Assembly (NCBI RefSeq): GCF_019039035.1
Contig: NZ_JAHNZT010000041.1
Span: 1 to 64,000, forward strand
DNA length: 64,000 nt
Direction of reading: 5' to 3'
Origin: Citreicoccus inhibens
Lineage (GTDB): Bacteria; Myxococcota; Myxococcia; Myxococcales; Myxococcaceae
The notes beneath the pieces are model-generated. The model was not told the DNA's origin, did not search any database, and saw only the letters and a list, made by a program, of their open reading frames with translations. The position numbers were made by a program, and so were the translations under genes. Below are positions 24,319 to 33,727 of the stretch, in pieces; the stretch's first letter is position 1, and every line of letters begins with the position of its first letter.

Positions 24319-25713
24319 CTCCACCGGTACCAGCGTGCCCGCGCTCACGCGGTTGAAGCGCCACAGCAGCGCCAGCGCCACGAACACGAGGCCCGCGCAC
24401 AGCCCCCACCAGATGCCCCACAACCCCAGGCCCAGGTGGAACCCCAGGAGCAAGGTCAGCGGCAGCCCGATGAAGTAGTGCCCCACCATGTTGGCGATGA
24501 AGGTGAAGCGCGTCTCGCCCGCGCCACGCAGCACGCCCGCGCCCACGCCCTGGATGCCATCGAAGACCTGGAACACGGCGCTCACCACGAGCAGCGGCAT
24601 GAGCAAGGTCAGGACCTCGGGCGGCGCGCCCGACAACGCGCCCAACTGCTCCGGGAACACCGCGAACCCCAACCCCATCAACGACATGAAGGCGGCGCCG
24701 CTCGCGAAGGCCACGAAACCACTGAGGCGCGCCTGGGGCGTGTCGCGCGCGCCAACCGCCCATCCCACCCGGACGCTCCCCGCGTTGCCCACCCCCACGG
24801 CCACGGTGAAGGTGAGGCTGGCGTAGGAGATGGCAATCTGATGCGCGCCCACCTCCGCCTTGCCCAAGGTGGCGGCCAGGAGGCTCGCCAGGGAGAAGAC
24901 CCCCACCTCCGCCGCGATGTGCAGGCCGATGGGCGTCCCGAGCTTCCCGCCCTGGAAGATGTCTGCCCAGACGGGCTTCCACGATGCGCGCGTCCCCGGC
25001 GGAACCTGCATGCGCCGCACCGCCGCCATGATGATGAGGAGCTGCACCCCCGTGCAGAGCAACGTGGCGAGCGCCGCGCCCTCCACGCCCATGGCCGGAA
25101 TGCGCCGCAGCGGACCACACCACTCCGGCAGCCGCGCGCCGCCAAAGACGAGCAGCAGGTCGAACAAGAAGTTGCAGATGTTGGCCACCACGGTGGCCAC
25201 CACCAGCGGCCGGGGGTTCGCGTTCGCCTGGAGATAGGAACGCGCCGCCATGAAGGCCAGCATCAAGGGGACGCCCGGGGCGCGCCAGAGCATGTACGCC
25301 CGAACCTGCTCGATGACCTGGGGCTCCATGCGGGGAATCCAGTGGAGTGCGTCCGGCACCCACCACAGCAAGGCGCACAGCGCCATCCCCGCGAACAGCG
25401 CCATCCACGCCGCTTGCCGCAGCAGCTCCCGCGCGCGGCCGGGGTTCCCCGCCCCCAGCGCCTGGGACAGCAATGGGTCAAAGCCCATCATCAGCCCCAT
25501 CCCGAAGCTGCTGACGGCGAAGTAGAGGTTGTTGCCCAACCCCGCCGCCGCCAGCGCTTCCGTGCCGGCACGCCCCACCACCAGCGTGTCGACCAGCCCC
25601 ATCATCGCCTGCCCGGCTTGGGCGATGGCGATGGGGAACGCCAGCCGCCAGAGCTGGCGCACTTCATTCGAGAACCGGGAGGGGGCGGGCGTGACCGAGG
25701 CGTCAAACGGCAT
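24313..25713 (-). CDS. MATE-family multidrug efflux transporter
   Basis: 466 residues with about 12 hydrophobic helices and internal two-fold similarity. Early signatures are LWRLAFPIAIAQAGQAMMGLVDTLVVG and GLGNNLYFAVSSFGMGLMMG, followed by MFDPLLSQALGAG-type text (GFDPLLSQALGAGN). The second half mirrors this (LGKAEVGAHQIAISYASLTF, GVGNAGSVRVGWAVGA), the normal MATE repeat. Length fits the family (about 450). Inner-membrane antiporter exporting cationic compounds in exchange for sodium or protons; substrate unknown. Confidence 0.92.
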   Translation of the reverse strand: MPFDASVTPAPSRFSNEVRQLWRLAFPIAIAQAGQAMMGLVDTLVVGRAGTEALAAAGLGNNLYFAVSSFGMGLMMGFDPLLSQALGAGNPGRARELLRQAAWMALFAGMALCALLWWVPDALHWIPRMEPQVIEQVRAYMLWRAPGVPLMLAFMAARSYLQANANPRPLVVATVVANICNFLFDLLLVFGGARLPEWCGPLRRIPAMGVEGAALATLLCTGVQLLIIMAAVRRMQVPPGTRASWKPVWADIFQGGKLGTPIGLHIAAEVGVFSLASLLAATLGKAEVGAHQIAISYASLTFTVAVGVGNAGSVRVGWAVGARDTPQARLSGFVAFASGAAFMSLMGLGFAVFPEQLGALSGAPPEVLTLLMPLLVVSAVFQVFDGIQGVGAGVLRGAGETRFTFIANMVGHYFIGLPLTLLLGFHLGLGLWGIWWGLCAGLVFVALALLWRFNRVSAGTLVPVEA

Positions 25714-25819
25714 GACAGGGGCCTATAACGTTTTCACGGTGGAAATGCGCGAACCCGCCGTCGACGTTCAGCCCCTCCCTCGCCTGACCTGTCCGGTCCC
25801 CGCTCCGCCCCTCGCCGCG

Positions 25820-27934
25820 CTACGGCAAGGTGAGCCGCGGGAACGACGTGGTGATGAGCGGCGACTGGAGGCTGTCCACCTTCGCCACGCGCATGCCCGC
25901 GTCCGTAATGGCATACACGTAGTCGTCCGCCATCACGCTGCGTCGCACGTTGGGCGTCCAGTACCACGTCCAGTCATGGTCCTGCTGCATCACGTACACG
26001 TCCGACATGGACAGCGCGCCCTTGGACGTGAAGCCCGTCGCGGGGTCCACGGAGAAGACGCGCAGCTCCGAGCGGAAGCCGCTCCAGTAGTCCCACGCGT
26101 TCGAGTAGTCCGTGAAGGGAATGGCCAGCAACTTCTTGGCCGGGAAGTAGTTGAAGGCCTTGTGCTCGTAGACGGCCTCGCTCCAGCCATAGGCCGTGCC
26201 CACCAGCTGCGTGAAGGCCTCCACCGGGTGCGCCATGTCGCTCACGTCGAACAGCGAGAGCTTGAGCGCCCGACTGCGCCAGTCCCCGTTCTCCGGGACG
26301 TACTCGCCCAGGGCGAGCAGGTGCGTCTCGTCCATCGGGTGCAGGTACGTGGAGAAGCCCGGCACCTTCAGCTCGCCCACCTTGCGCGGATGCGCCGGGT
26401 CGCTGAGGTCAAAGGTGAAGAGCGGATCCACCTGCCGGAAGGTGACGACGTAGCCCCGCGTGCCCACGAAGCGAGCGCTGAAGATGCTCTCGCCCGGCGC
26501 CAGGTCCTCGCTGCGGCCCACTTCCACCAGGTTCCCGTCGCCCTCGCGCCACGTGGACACGCGGTTGGACGTCTCCACCCGGCCCCACCACCAGTCGGAA
26601 TGCTCGGGGTCCACGACGCGGCTGCGCAGCGTGGTGGCCACGCGCAGCACGCCCTCGTGCTCATCCATGGCGAACTGGTTGATGAGGTGCCCTTCCACCG
26701 TGCCCGTGCCCACGTAGCTGACCGCGCTCGGGTTCTGGAGGTCGAACTTGTGGATGTAGACGTAGTCCTTCTGGCCCGGCTCCGACCACCACCACCAGTG
26801 ATTGGTCGCCAGGTAGAGCGAGTCCTTCGAGGCGTACACCTCGCCCGGCTCGGCGATGAGCTGGGTGCGGCCGGGCGGAGCCAGCGGCGTGTCGAGGTTC
26901 AGCGACGCCACCGTCACGAAGCCCAGCCCCGAGGGCGCGTTGGTCCGCGAGAAGTCCGAGCACGAATACGTCAGCGGCATCGTCTGCCCCAGGCCGTCCA
27001 CGTGGCGGCCCTTCGGCATCCACTGCTCCAGCGTCTGGTCGCGGATGAGCTTCTCGTTCTTCACGATGAGCTCGTCGATGGCCTTCTCCAGCCGACTCTT
27101 GTTGTCGTAGAGGTCCTTCGAGTAGTCCACCCCCCAGCGCACGTCCCGAGGCCAGCGGAAGCTGTCGGAGAGCACCAGCCGCACCGACGCGCCCACGCGC
27201 CGCGAGTTGGCGTAGCTGCCAGGCAGGTAGAGCTGATCCACCACCTTGGGATGCGCCACGTCCGTCACATCCAGCGTCGTCACCTTCACGGTGTCGCCGA
27301 AGCCAGGGCCACAGCCGATGCCGCGTCCCAGGCAGTAGGCCATCCCCACGGGGGCCACGTCGGCGACGCCAATCGACCTGCCGGCATAGAACACGGTGCC
27401 CGGCCGCTCCTCGTAGACGCTGGAGACGACGACCAGTCGGCCGTGCTCCTCCAACAGCATCTCCTGCGGCCAACCCTCCAGTTGCGTGGAGGACGCGAGC
27501 GTCAGCTGCTCCGCCGGCCATGAGCGGTGGGCGTTCAGCCGATTGCCGGACAAGACGAAGATGTGCGTGCCGTCGTTCTGCACGAAGTCCGCTTCGTTCA
27601 CCCCGGCCACCTGGTTGTTGGTGCCCGTGTAGTCATTGGGGCCCTGGCTGCCACCCGCCGTCGACGGCGCGCTCGGCATGGGCCCCGCGTCCTCGAGCAC
27701 GCCCCGCCCGTCGGTCTGCGGCCAGTAACTCGGCTTCTGCATCTCCAGGTACGAGCGCATCTGCCTGACCGCGTTGTCCTCGATGTACTGCTCGAGGCCG
27801 TTGCAGTCCGAGAAGCCCTCCAGCCGCGCCTTCATCTGCACCGGCTCGTTGTTGAAGGGCGGGTGCTTGGACTCGCTCCCGCACCCCGCCAGCAACACCG
27901 CGAACGCGAAACCGCCATGGCGCATCCACCGCAT
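25820..27934 (-). CDS. beta-propeller lipoprotein (COG4880-type)
   Basis: 704 residues from the ATG at 27934, preceded by GGGAGGAG at 8 bases; a longer frame upstream lacks a ribosome site. Lipobox LLAGC (Cys18). The mature protein has an N-terminal helix (LEGFSDCNGLEQYIEDNAVRQ) and then a secreted beta-propeller of the type with repeated units (NNQVAGVNEADFVQNDGTHIFVLSGN, VTTLDVTDVAHPKVVD, LFTFDLSDPAHPRKVGELKV, LSLFDVSDMAHPVEAF). The GVNEADFVQNDG block is the signature of these distant WD40-like secreted proteins. Probably surface-attached; ligand unknown. Confidence 0.88.
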   Translation of the reverse strand: MRWMRHGGFAFAVLLAGCGSESKHPPFNNEPVQMKARLEGFSDCNGLEQYIEDNAVRQMRSYLEMQKPSYWPQTDGRGVLEDAGPMPSAPSTAGGSQGPNDYTGTNNQVAGVNEADFVQNDGTHIFVLSGNRLNAHRSWPAEQLTLASSTQLEGWPQEMLLEEHGRLVVVSSVYEERPGTVFYAGRSIGVADVAPVGMAYCLGRGIGCGPGFGDTVKVTTLDVTDVAHPKVVDQLYLPGSYANSRRVGASVRLVLSDSFRWPRDVRWGVDYSKDLYDNKSRLEKAIDELIVKNEKLIRDQTLEQWMPKGRHVDGLGQTMPLTYSCSDFSRTNAPSGLGFVTVASLNLDTPLAPPGRTQLIAEPGEVYASKDSLYLATNHWWWWSEPGQKDYVYIHKFDLQNPSAVSYVGTGTVEGHLINQFAMDEHEGVLRVATTLRSRVVDPEHSDWWWGRVETSNRVSTWREGDGNLVEVGRSEDLAPGESIFSARFVGTRGYVVTFRQVDPLFTFDLSDPAHPRKVGELKVPGFSTYLHPMDETHLLALGEYVPENGDWRSRALKLSLFDVSDMAHPVEAFTQLVGTAYGWSEAVYEHKAFNYFPAKKLLAIPFTDYSNAWDYWSGFRSELRVFSVDPATGFTSKGALSMSDVYVMQQDHDWTWYWTPNVRRSVMADDYVYAITDAGMRVAKVDSLQSPLITTSFPRLTLP

Positions 27935-28106
27935 GAAACACTCCTCCCTGATTCGTCGTCGGCCCCATCGGGATGCACGCGAGCTCTTCGCCATGCGCCC
28001 TGACGGCTTCGGCACGGCCTCTTGCCACCCTCATGCCACGGAGGGCGCGGCGCGGAGGCATCGGGAATGCGCGGGGTTGCGAGAATGCGGGTCCGTCCGA
28101 GTGCTC

Positions 28107-29279
28107 TCAGAAAGTTGAGAGGCGGCTCGCGGCGGCGGGCAGAAAACCGAGGCTGCGCGGAACGAAGCGCACGAACTGCTGCGCGAGCTGCGAGTCCATG
28201 CGCTCCAATCGCAGCCCCATGCCCACCGGTGCATGGAACGGGCTGCCCAGGCGCGGCGGATTGGCCCAGGCCACCGTCGCCTCCGCGACACTGGGCGTCC
28301 GCTGACCCGCCATCAGGAGCTTGAGCGCCAGACGCGAGCCTTCGCGCGCGGGCGTGAGGGTGCGCACGAAGAGCGCCTCGGGGCTGGCGTCGTGGCTGAA
28401 GCCGCTGTGAGTCATGCCGCCCGCGGACAGGTACTCCACCACCGTGAAGAAGGGCACGCGCTCGGCGGCCCGCAACGGTGAGCCTCCGGGAACGAGCCGC
28501 CCCAGCACGCGCGACAGCAGCTCGTCCGCGCCCAGGTTGCGCTTCACGAGCAACGGAGCGCCGCACAGCGCCTGCGAGCGCACCAGCACATCCAGCGGCT
28601 CCTCCGCGCGAGACAGCAACACCAGCGGCTTGCGCGGATGGACCTCGCGCAGCCGCGCGGCCAGCGAGAGGACCTCGCGCGGCAGACGCGACACGTCCAG
28701 CACGAACCCATCCAGGCGACTGCCGTGCGCGTCCGCCAACGCCATGGCCTCGTCCAGGTCGCGCGCGTAGAGCACGTGCATGCCCTCGTGCTCCAGCGCT
28801 CCGCCCAGGAAGGTGTGCAGGAAGCGTCCGCCTTCCACGAGCAGCACGCCGCGCCCGCGCGGAGGCCGGTCATACGCGCGCTCGCGAGACAGGCGCATGG
28901 CGGCGACCTTCGCGGTGAGGGCCTCGGCGGACACGGGCTTGGGGAGGAAGTCGTCCGCGCCCGCACGGCCACAGTGCATCACCTCGTGCGGCTCGCCCGC
29001 GGTGGTGAGCATGATGACGGGCACGTTGCGTCCCGCCGCGTGGTTCTTCACCGCGCGGCACGCCTCGTCGCCCTGCGTGCGCTCCAGCCGCAGGTCCATG
29101 AGGATGAAGGCGGGGACGCGCCGCTCCAGCTCCGCCATGCACGCATCCGCGCCCTCCAACGGGACGACGTCACAGCCGAGCCGCGTCAGGTGCAGGCGCA
29201 GGACGTCCCGGGCGGTCCGAGAGTCGTCCACCACGAACACGGTGTCGCGCCCGGTCGGCGCTCCGTCGGCGGAATTCAT
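28107..29279 (-). CDS. REC - pseudo-REC - PilZ signalling protein
   Basis: 390 residues from the ATG at 29279. Receiver 1 (about 12-130) has D18/D19, phospho-acceptor D62 in FILMDLRLE and Lys in FLPKPVSAE. A second receiver-like domain (about 140-255) keeps VLDVSR and LLVKRN, but its acidic pair is replaced (LLVEGGRFLH), so it may be inactive. The C-terminal roughly 110 residues (VPFFTVVEYLSAGGMTHSGF, ending GMGLRLERMDSQLAQQFVRFV) resemble a PilZ domain, but the RxxxR motif for c-di-GMP is not evident. Stand-alone regulator, partner kinase unknown. Confidence 0.82.
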   Translation of the reverse strand: MNSADGAPTGRDTVFVVDDSRTARDVLRLHLTRLGCDVVPLEGADACMAELERRVPAFILMDLRLERTQGDEACRAVKNHAAGRNVPVIMLTTAGEPHEVMHCGRAGADDFLPKPVSAEALTAKVAAMRLSRERAYDRPPRGRGVLLVEGGRFLHTFLGGALEHEGMHVLYARDLDEAMALADAHGSRLDGFVLDVSRLPREVLSLAARLREVHPRKPLVLLSRAEEPLDVLVRSQALCGAPLLVKRNLGADELLSRVLGRLVPGGSPLRAAERVPFFTVVEYLSAGGMTHSGFSHDASPEALFVRTLTPAREGSRLALKLLMAGQRTPSVAEATVAWANPPRLGSPFHAPVGMGLRLERMDSQLAQQFVRFVPRSLGFLPAAASRLSTF

Positions 29280-29370
29280 TCGCGCGAGATAGGGAGCCCC
29301 TCCTCGCGCGACCACGCGCCCCCGAGGGCAACGTGCGCTGGTGGACGGGTCCGATGTGCGGCGTTGGACG

Positions 29371-31194
29371 TCAGCCGCGCGACTCGGACCGTCCAGACAG
29401 CAACTGCGTGAGCTGGCGAGCAATCCGCGCGCACTGCGCCGTGTCTCCGGCATCCAGCGCGGTGCGCCCACCCTCCAACAGCCGCTGCACATTGCCCACC
29501 GCGGCCTCGGCCTCGGGGCTGGGATTCTCCTGGGCGCTGCGCTGCAACAGCCGCGACAGCTTCTCGCCGCGCTCCAACAGCTTGCGGAACATCTCCGCCG
29601 CGCGCTGCGCGTCCACCACGCCCTGCTCCTGCGCGTAGCTGGCCTGCTCGGCGCCCAGCTTCTCCACCTCGCCGTGCGGCAGGCTGGGGCGCGCCTCCAG
29701 GCGCACCGCCTCCATGTTGCCCGTCGTCAGCTCGGTGGCCTTCACCGCGAGGATGCCCTCGCTGGACAGCTCGAAGACGACCTCCAGCGGCGTCTCGCCG
29801 CGCGCGGCCACGTGCAGGTTCTTGAGCACCACCTCGCCCAGCTTGTGGTTCTCGTCCTGGAACTCGCTCTCGCCCTGGTACACCGGGATGCGCGCCTCGG
29901 ACTGGCCCGCGGTGCCCGGGAAGAAGATGTCGCGCGCCACCACGGGCACGCCCGTGTTCTTCGCGATGAGCCGCTTCACGCGCCCGCCCAGGACGCCCAC
30001 GCCGAGGCTCTGGCTGGCCACGTCCAACAGCAGCGCCTGCCCCGACTGGCGCACCAGCTCATCCGCCTGCACCGCGGCGCCCAGCGCCACGGCCTCATCC
30101 GGGTGCACGTCCGTGGACGGCTGCCGGCCGAAGAAGTCCGCCACCAACCGGCGCACCAGCGGCACGCGCGTCATGCCGCCCACCAGCAGCACCACGTCCA
30201 CCGTGCGCGGATCCATGCGCGCCTCGGCCATCACCGACTGGCAGACCTCCAGGCAGCGGCGGGAGAGCGGCTCGGACAGCGCCTCGAAGAAGTCGCGCGT
30301 GAGCGCGGTCTCCACATCGGTGAAGCGGCGCGAGCCCGCGTGGTCCCCCAACCCCGTCACGGAGATGGTGGCCTCGGCGAACTCGGTCAGCTCGCGCTTG
30401 GCGGCCTCGGCCGCGACCTTCAGGCGCCGCAACGAGGTGGGGTCTCGGGACACCGCGTCGCGGTAGCTGTCGTCCACCTGCGCCAGCAGCCACTGCACGA
30501 TGCGCTGGTCGAAGTCCTCTCCCCCCAGCGAGTGGTCGCCGCCCGTGGCGCGCACCTCGAAGACGCCGTTCTTCACGTCCAGGATGGAGACATCGAACGT
30601 GCCGCCGCCCAGGTCGAACACCAGCGCGCTGCCCTCGAAGCCGCGCGACAGGCCGTACGCGAGCGCCGCGGCGGTGGGCTCGTTCACCAGCCGCACCACC
30701 TCCAGCCCGGCGATGCCCGCGGCCTCGCGCGTGGCGTTGCGCTGGTTGTCATCGAAGTTGGCCGGAACGGTGATGACGCACTTGTGGACCTCGCGACCGA
30801 AGTGCGCCTGGGCGTCCAGCTTCAACTCGCCCAGGATCATCGCGGACACCTGGGTGATGGGCAGCACGCGCCCCGCCAGCTTCACCCGCACGTCTCCGGT
30901 GGGACCGGCCACCACGGGATAGGGCACGAGCGAGCGGGCCTGCTGCATCAGCTCGGGCGTGTAGCGGCGCCCCAGGAAGCGCTTGGTGGCCCACACCACC
31001 GCGTCGGGCTGCTCCTCCGCGAGCACCTGCGCGGCCTGCCCCACCACGCGGTCGCCATTCCGGTTGAGGCCCACGACCGAGGGCGTGAGACGGCCCCCCG
31101 CGCGTGACGGGATGAGCCGCGGGCGACCATCCTCCACGGTGGCCACGGCGCTGTTGGTGGTACCCAGGTCAATGCCGATGACGGGTTCTTGCAT
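29371..31194 (-). CDS. Hsp70-family chaperone (DnaK-like)
   Basis: 607 residues from the ATG at 31194. Signature motifs are intact: phosphate 1 IGIDLGTTNSAVA, CVITVPANFDDNQRNATREAA, phosphate 2 VFDLGGGTFDVSIL, adenosine LVGGMTRVPLVRR. The substrate-binding beta-sandwich follows (about 390-500), with a shortened helical lid ending in an Arg/Ser-rich tail without the EEVD-like or DnaK-type acidic end. No grpE or dnaJ gene is adjacent, so this is likely a specialised Hsp70 paralogue rather than the housekeeping DnaK. Divergent from atpH across a 192-base region. Confidence 0.93.
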   Translation of the reverse strand: MQEPVIGIDLGTTNSAVATVEDGRPRLIPSRAGGRLTPSVVGLNRNGDRVVGQAAQVLAEEQPDAVVWATKRFLGRRYTPELMQQARSLVPYPVVAGPTGDVRVKLAGRVLPITQVSAMILGELKLDAQAHFGREVHKCVITVPANFDDNQRNATREAAGIAGLEVVRLVNEPTAAALAYGLSRGFEGSALVFDLGGGTFDVSILDVKNGVFEVRATGGDHSLGGEDFDQRIVQWLLAQVDDSYRDAVSRDPTSLRRLKVAAEAAKRELTEFAEATISVTGLGDHAGSRRFTDVETALTRDFFEALSEPLSRRCLEVCQSVMAEARMDPRTVDVVLLVGGMTRVPLVRRLVADFFGRQPSTDVHPDEAVALGAAVQADELVRQSGQALLLDVASQSLGVGVLGGRVKRLIAKNTGVPVVARDIFFPGTAGQSEARIPVYQGESEFQDENHKLGEVVLKNLHVAARGETPLEVVFELSSEGILAVKATELTTGNMEAVRLEARPSLPHGEVEKLGAEQASYAQEQGVVDAQRAAEMFRKLLERGEKLSRLLQRSAQENPSPEAEAAVGNVQRLLEGGRTALDAGDTAQCARIARQLTQLLSGRSESRG

Positions 31195-31386
31195 GGGAAA
31201 CGGGACGTTGGCCCCCACGCTACGGGTGTCCGGGCCGATCCGCCAAGTCCCGACCCAAGGACCTGTCACCGAGCGAGCCTCGGAGCTTGTCCGCCCGCCG
31301 GCCGGGCCCGGCGTCGGGGAGCGGACGGGGTGACAGACGCCTCGGCCGTTGCCGCAGCCAGAACACCATGCTAAGGGCGCGCCGCC
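31195..31386. promoter_or_regulatory. divergent promoter region, Hsp70 versus atpH
   Basis: 192 bases between the two divergent starts must contain both promoters. No CIRCE-type inverted repeat (TTAGCACTC-N9-GAGTGCTAA) and no clear sigma-70 or sigma-54 hexamers were seen by eye. Confidence 0.35.
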
Positions 31387-31926
31387 ATGGTGAACGTCTC
31401 GATCGCCCGCCGCTACGCTCGCGCCCTCCTCGACGTTGCCTCGGAGGCCGGCCGCACCGATGCCGTCGCCGAGCAACTCACCTCCCTCGCTCGCCTCTTC
31501 TCGGCGAACGCGGAGCTGACGGACGTGCTCCTCAACCCGGCCTACACCGCGGAGCAGCGCGGCCGTGTGGTCGAGGCCGTCCTCAAGACGCAGTCCGGTC
31601 TGGAGCCCTCCCTGGTCAACGGCCTGCGCCTCCTGGTGGACCGCAGCCGCCTGGCGTACCTGCCCGACATCGCCCGCCTCTACCGCGACATGGCGGATGC
31701 CAAGGCCGGCCGCGTCCGGGGCCAGGTCACCAGCGCCGTCCCGCTCGCGCCCGAGGCCCTCGCCCAGCTCAAGACGACGCTGGCCAAGCTCACCGAGCGC
31801 GACGTCGTCCTGGAGACCCGCGTGGACCCCTCGCTGCTCGGCGGCGTGGCGGCCCAGGTCGGCGGCACCCTCTACGACGGCAGCCTCCGCACCCAGCTCG
31901 CGCAGATGCGCCGCGAGCTGAAGTAG
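31387..31926 (+). CDS. atpH: ATP synthase F1 subunit delta
   Basis: 179 residues, the normal length. N-terminal helical domain starts SIARRYARALLDVASEAG; the C-terminal signature runs LTERDVVLETRVDPSLLGGVAAQVGGTLYDGSLRTQL. Delta is part of the peripheral stalk that holds the F1 head to the b subunits. Usually it directly precedes atpA; here a 0.15-kb spacer with a hairpin and a histidine-kinase-like gene intervene. Confidence 0.97.
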   Translation: MVNVSIARRYARALLDVASEAGRTDAVAEQLTSLARLFSANAELTDVLLNPAYTAEQRGRVVEAVLKTQSGLEPSLVNGLRLLVDRSRLAYLPDIARLYRDMADAKAGRVRGQVTSAVPLAPEALAQLKTTLAKLTERDVVLETRVDPSLLGGVAAQVGGTLYDGSLRTQLAQMRRELK

Positions 31927-31942
31927 CCACTCCAGGTTACCC

Positions 31943-31961
31943 GGGGCGTCCCGGACGCCCC
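31943..31961 (+). terminator. hairpin downstream of atpH
   Basis: GGGGCGT (31943-31949) pairs with ACGCCCC (31955-31961) around a 5-base loop, 17 bases after the atpH stop. It could terminate or attenuate the transcript before the histidine-kinase-like gene. No T run follows. Confidence 0.5.
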
Positions 31962-32074
31962 AGGTCGTTCCAGTCCAGGCAGTTCAGGGCAAACCCGCAT
32001 TTCCCGTTCCACCCGGGAGCAGGTATAGTCCCTCCTAGCGCGGACAAACCCGCGCTTTCTGGACGACCTTGCCC

Positions 32075-33565
32075 ATGCCGCAGTCTGTGTTTCACCGGCT
32101 CTCGGGAGGCATTCCGCCAGCGGCGGTGCCCGAGGAGGCCCGGCCATTTCTTGGCGCGCTGATGAATGCCCCGGGCTGGGGCGTGGCGCTGCTGGACCCC
32201 GAGCCCCGGCTGGTGTGGGTGAACGACGCGCTGGCCTCGCTGTGCGAGCTGCCGCCGTCCGTCCTGGTGGGGCGCAGGCCCTCCGAGGTGTGGCCCTCCC
32301 TGGCGCCCGCCCTGTCCTCGCTGCTGAGCCGCGCGCTCGCCGGGGAGCAGGTGAACGACGTGCCGTTGACGGAGGTCCTGGGGCCGGGGGACGCGCCCCG
32401 GCATCTGTCCGTGAGCATGGTGCCGGCGGCGCACGGGGGCGTACCGGCGGGCGTGGTCCTGGTGGTGCGCGACGACACGGAGCGCACGCTGGCGGAGGCG
32501 GCGCTGCGCGAGCGCGAGGAGCACATGCGCAGCATCGCGGACATCTCCTGTGACGGGTACTTCATCCACGACCGGGGCGTGTGCGTGGACGCCAACCGCG
32601 CGCTGGCGCACCTCATCGGGATGACGGAGCCGGCGGAGCTGCTCGGGCGCAACGTGCTGGAGTGGGTGGCGCCGGAGTTCCGCGCCTCGGCCCGCGAGGT
32701 GATGGAGCGCGAGGTGGAGGCGCCCTATGAGGTCGCGGCGCTCCACCGCGATGGCCGGCGCATCCCCGTGGAGGTGCTGGCGCGCACCGTCACGCTGCAA
32801 GGGCGGCCCGTGCGGCTGGCGGCGGTGTGGGACGTGAGCAGCCGCAAGGCCTCCGAGGAGCGCACGGCGCGCACGGAGCACTTCCGGGACCAGTTCCTGG
32901 GCGTGGTGGGCAATGACCTGCGGGCGCCGCTCCAGGCCATCCAATTGGGCACGGGCGCGCTGCAGCGGGTGGGCGGGCTGGACGACTCCCAGGGTCGGCT
33001 GGTGCGGCATGTGGCGCACGCGGCGCGGCGGCTGGAGCGGATGATCCACGAGCTCCTGGACTTCACCCGCGCGCGTCTGGCGGGCGGCCTGGCCGTCCAC
33101 CCGGTGCCCACCGAAATGGAGCACGTGGTGGAGCGGGTGGCGGACGAGCGCCGGCGCTCCCACCCCGGCCGCATCCTGGAGGTGGTGACCCGCGGGGACA
33201 CCCGGGGCCACTGGGACGAGGACCGGGTGGCGCAGCTGGTGGACAACCTGCTGGGCAACGCGCTCCGGCTGGGGCCCGAGGGCACCCCCGTGGGCCTGAA
33301 GCTGGCGGGCACCGTGGATGGCGTCACGCTCCAGGTCCACCACGAGGGCCCGCCCTTGCCGGTGGACGACCCGGCCACCCTGTTCGAGCCGTTCCGCCGG
33401 GATGGCGGCGGCGGGGGCGCGGACGGGCTGGGGCTGTCGCTGTACCTGTCCCGGCAGATTGTCCTGGCCCACGCCGGGCGCATCTCGGTGGAGTCCGGCT
33501 CCCCGGCGGGCACCCGCTTCACCGTCTGGCTGCCCCGCGAGAGCCCCACCCCACTCGGGCGCTGA
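32075..33565 (+). CDS. PAS histidine-kinase-like protein lacking the phospho-acceptor His
   Basis: 496 residues from the ATG at 32075. Two PAS-like modules lie at about 30-145 (GWGVALLDPEPRLVWVNDAL) and 155-265 (SCDGYFIHDRGVCVDANRAL). The HisKA-like segment reads FLGVVGNDLRAPLQAIQLG, in which Asn280 occupies the position of the phosphorylated His (usual H-D/E-L-R). The HATPase_c domain keeps the N box (LVDNLLGNALRLG) and G2 (GLGLSLYLSRQIV), but the G1 box is altered (HHEGPPLP instead of DxGxG). Likely a pseudokinase, sensor or scaffold. Located between atpH and atpA on the same strand. Confidence 0.85.
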   Translation: MPQSVFHRLSGGIPPAAVPEEARPFLGALMNAPGWGVALLDPEPRLVWVNDALASLCELPPSVLVGRRPSEVWPSLAPALSSLLSRALAGEQVNDVPLTEVLGPGDAPRHLSVSMVPAAHGGVPAGVVLVVRDDTERTLAEAALREREEHMRSIADISCDGYFIHDRGVCVDANRALAHLIGMTEPAELLGRNVLEWVAPEFRASAREVMEREVEAPYEVAALHRDGRRIPVEVLARTVTLQGRPVRLAAVWDVSSRKASEERTARTEHFRDQFLGVVGNDLRAPLQAIQLGTGALQRVGGLDDSQGRLVRHVAHAARRLERMIHELLDFTRARLAGGLAVHPVPTEMEHVVERVADERRRSHPGRILEVVTRGDTRGHWDEDRVAQLVDNLLGNALRLGPEGTPVGLKLAGTVDGVTLQVHHEGPPLPVDDPATLFEPFRRDGGGGGADGLGLSLYLSRQIVLAHAGRISVESGSPAGTRFTVWLPRESPTPLGR

Positions 33566-33650
33566 GCGCGGGCCGGACCTTACCGCGGCGATAATCCACC
33601 CGCAGTGCGACTCCGCGTCCGCGTTGCGGTGGAGTGGGAGGGCGTGATAG

Positions 33651-33683
33651 GGGGCACCCGGCTTTCAAGGTTCCGGGTGGCCC
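33651..33683 (+). terminator. hairpin upstream of atpA
   Basis: CACCCGG (33655-33661) pairs with CCGGGTG (33673-33679), extended by GGG/CCC with one bulged G, around an 11-base loop. It lies 85 bases after the kinase-like gene stop and 45 bases before atpA, so it may end the upstream transcript or form an atpA leader structure. Confidence 0.4.
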
Positions 33684-33727
33684 TCCCCGTTCTGGCCGCC
33701 CCCTCAGTTCAAGGACGCTAGACGCTC

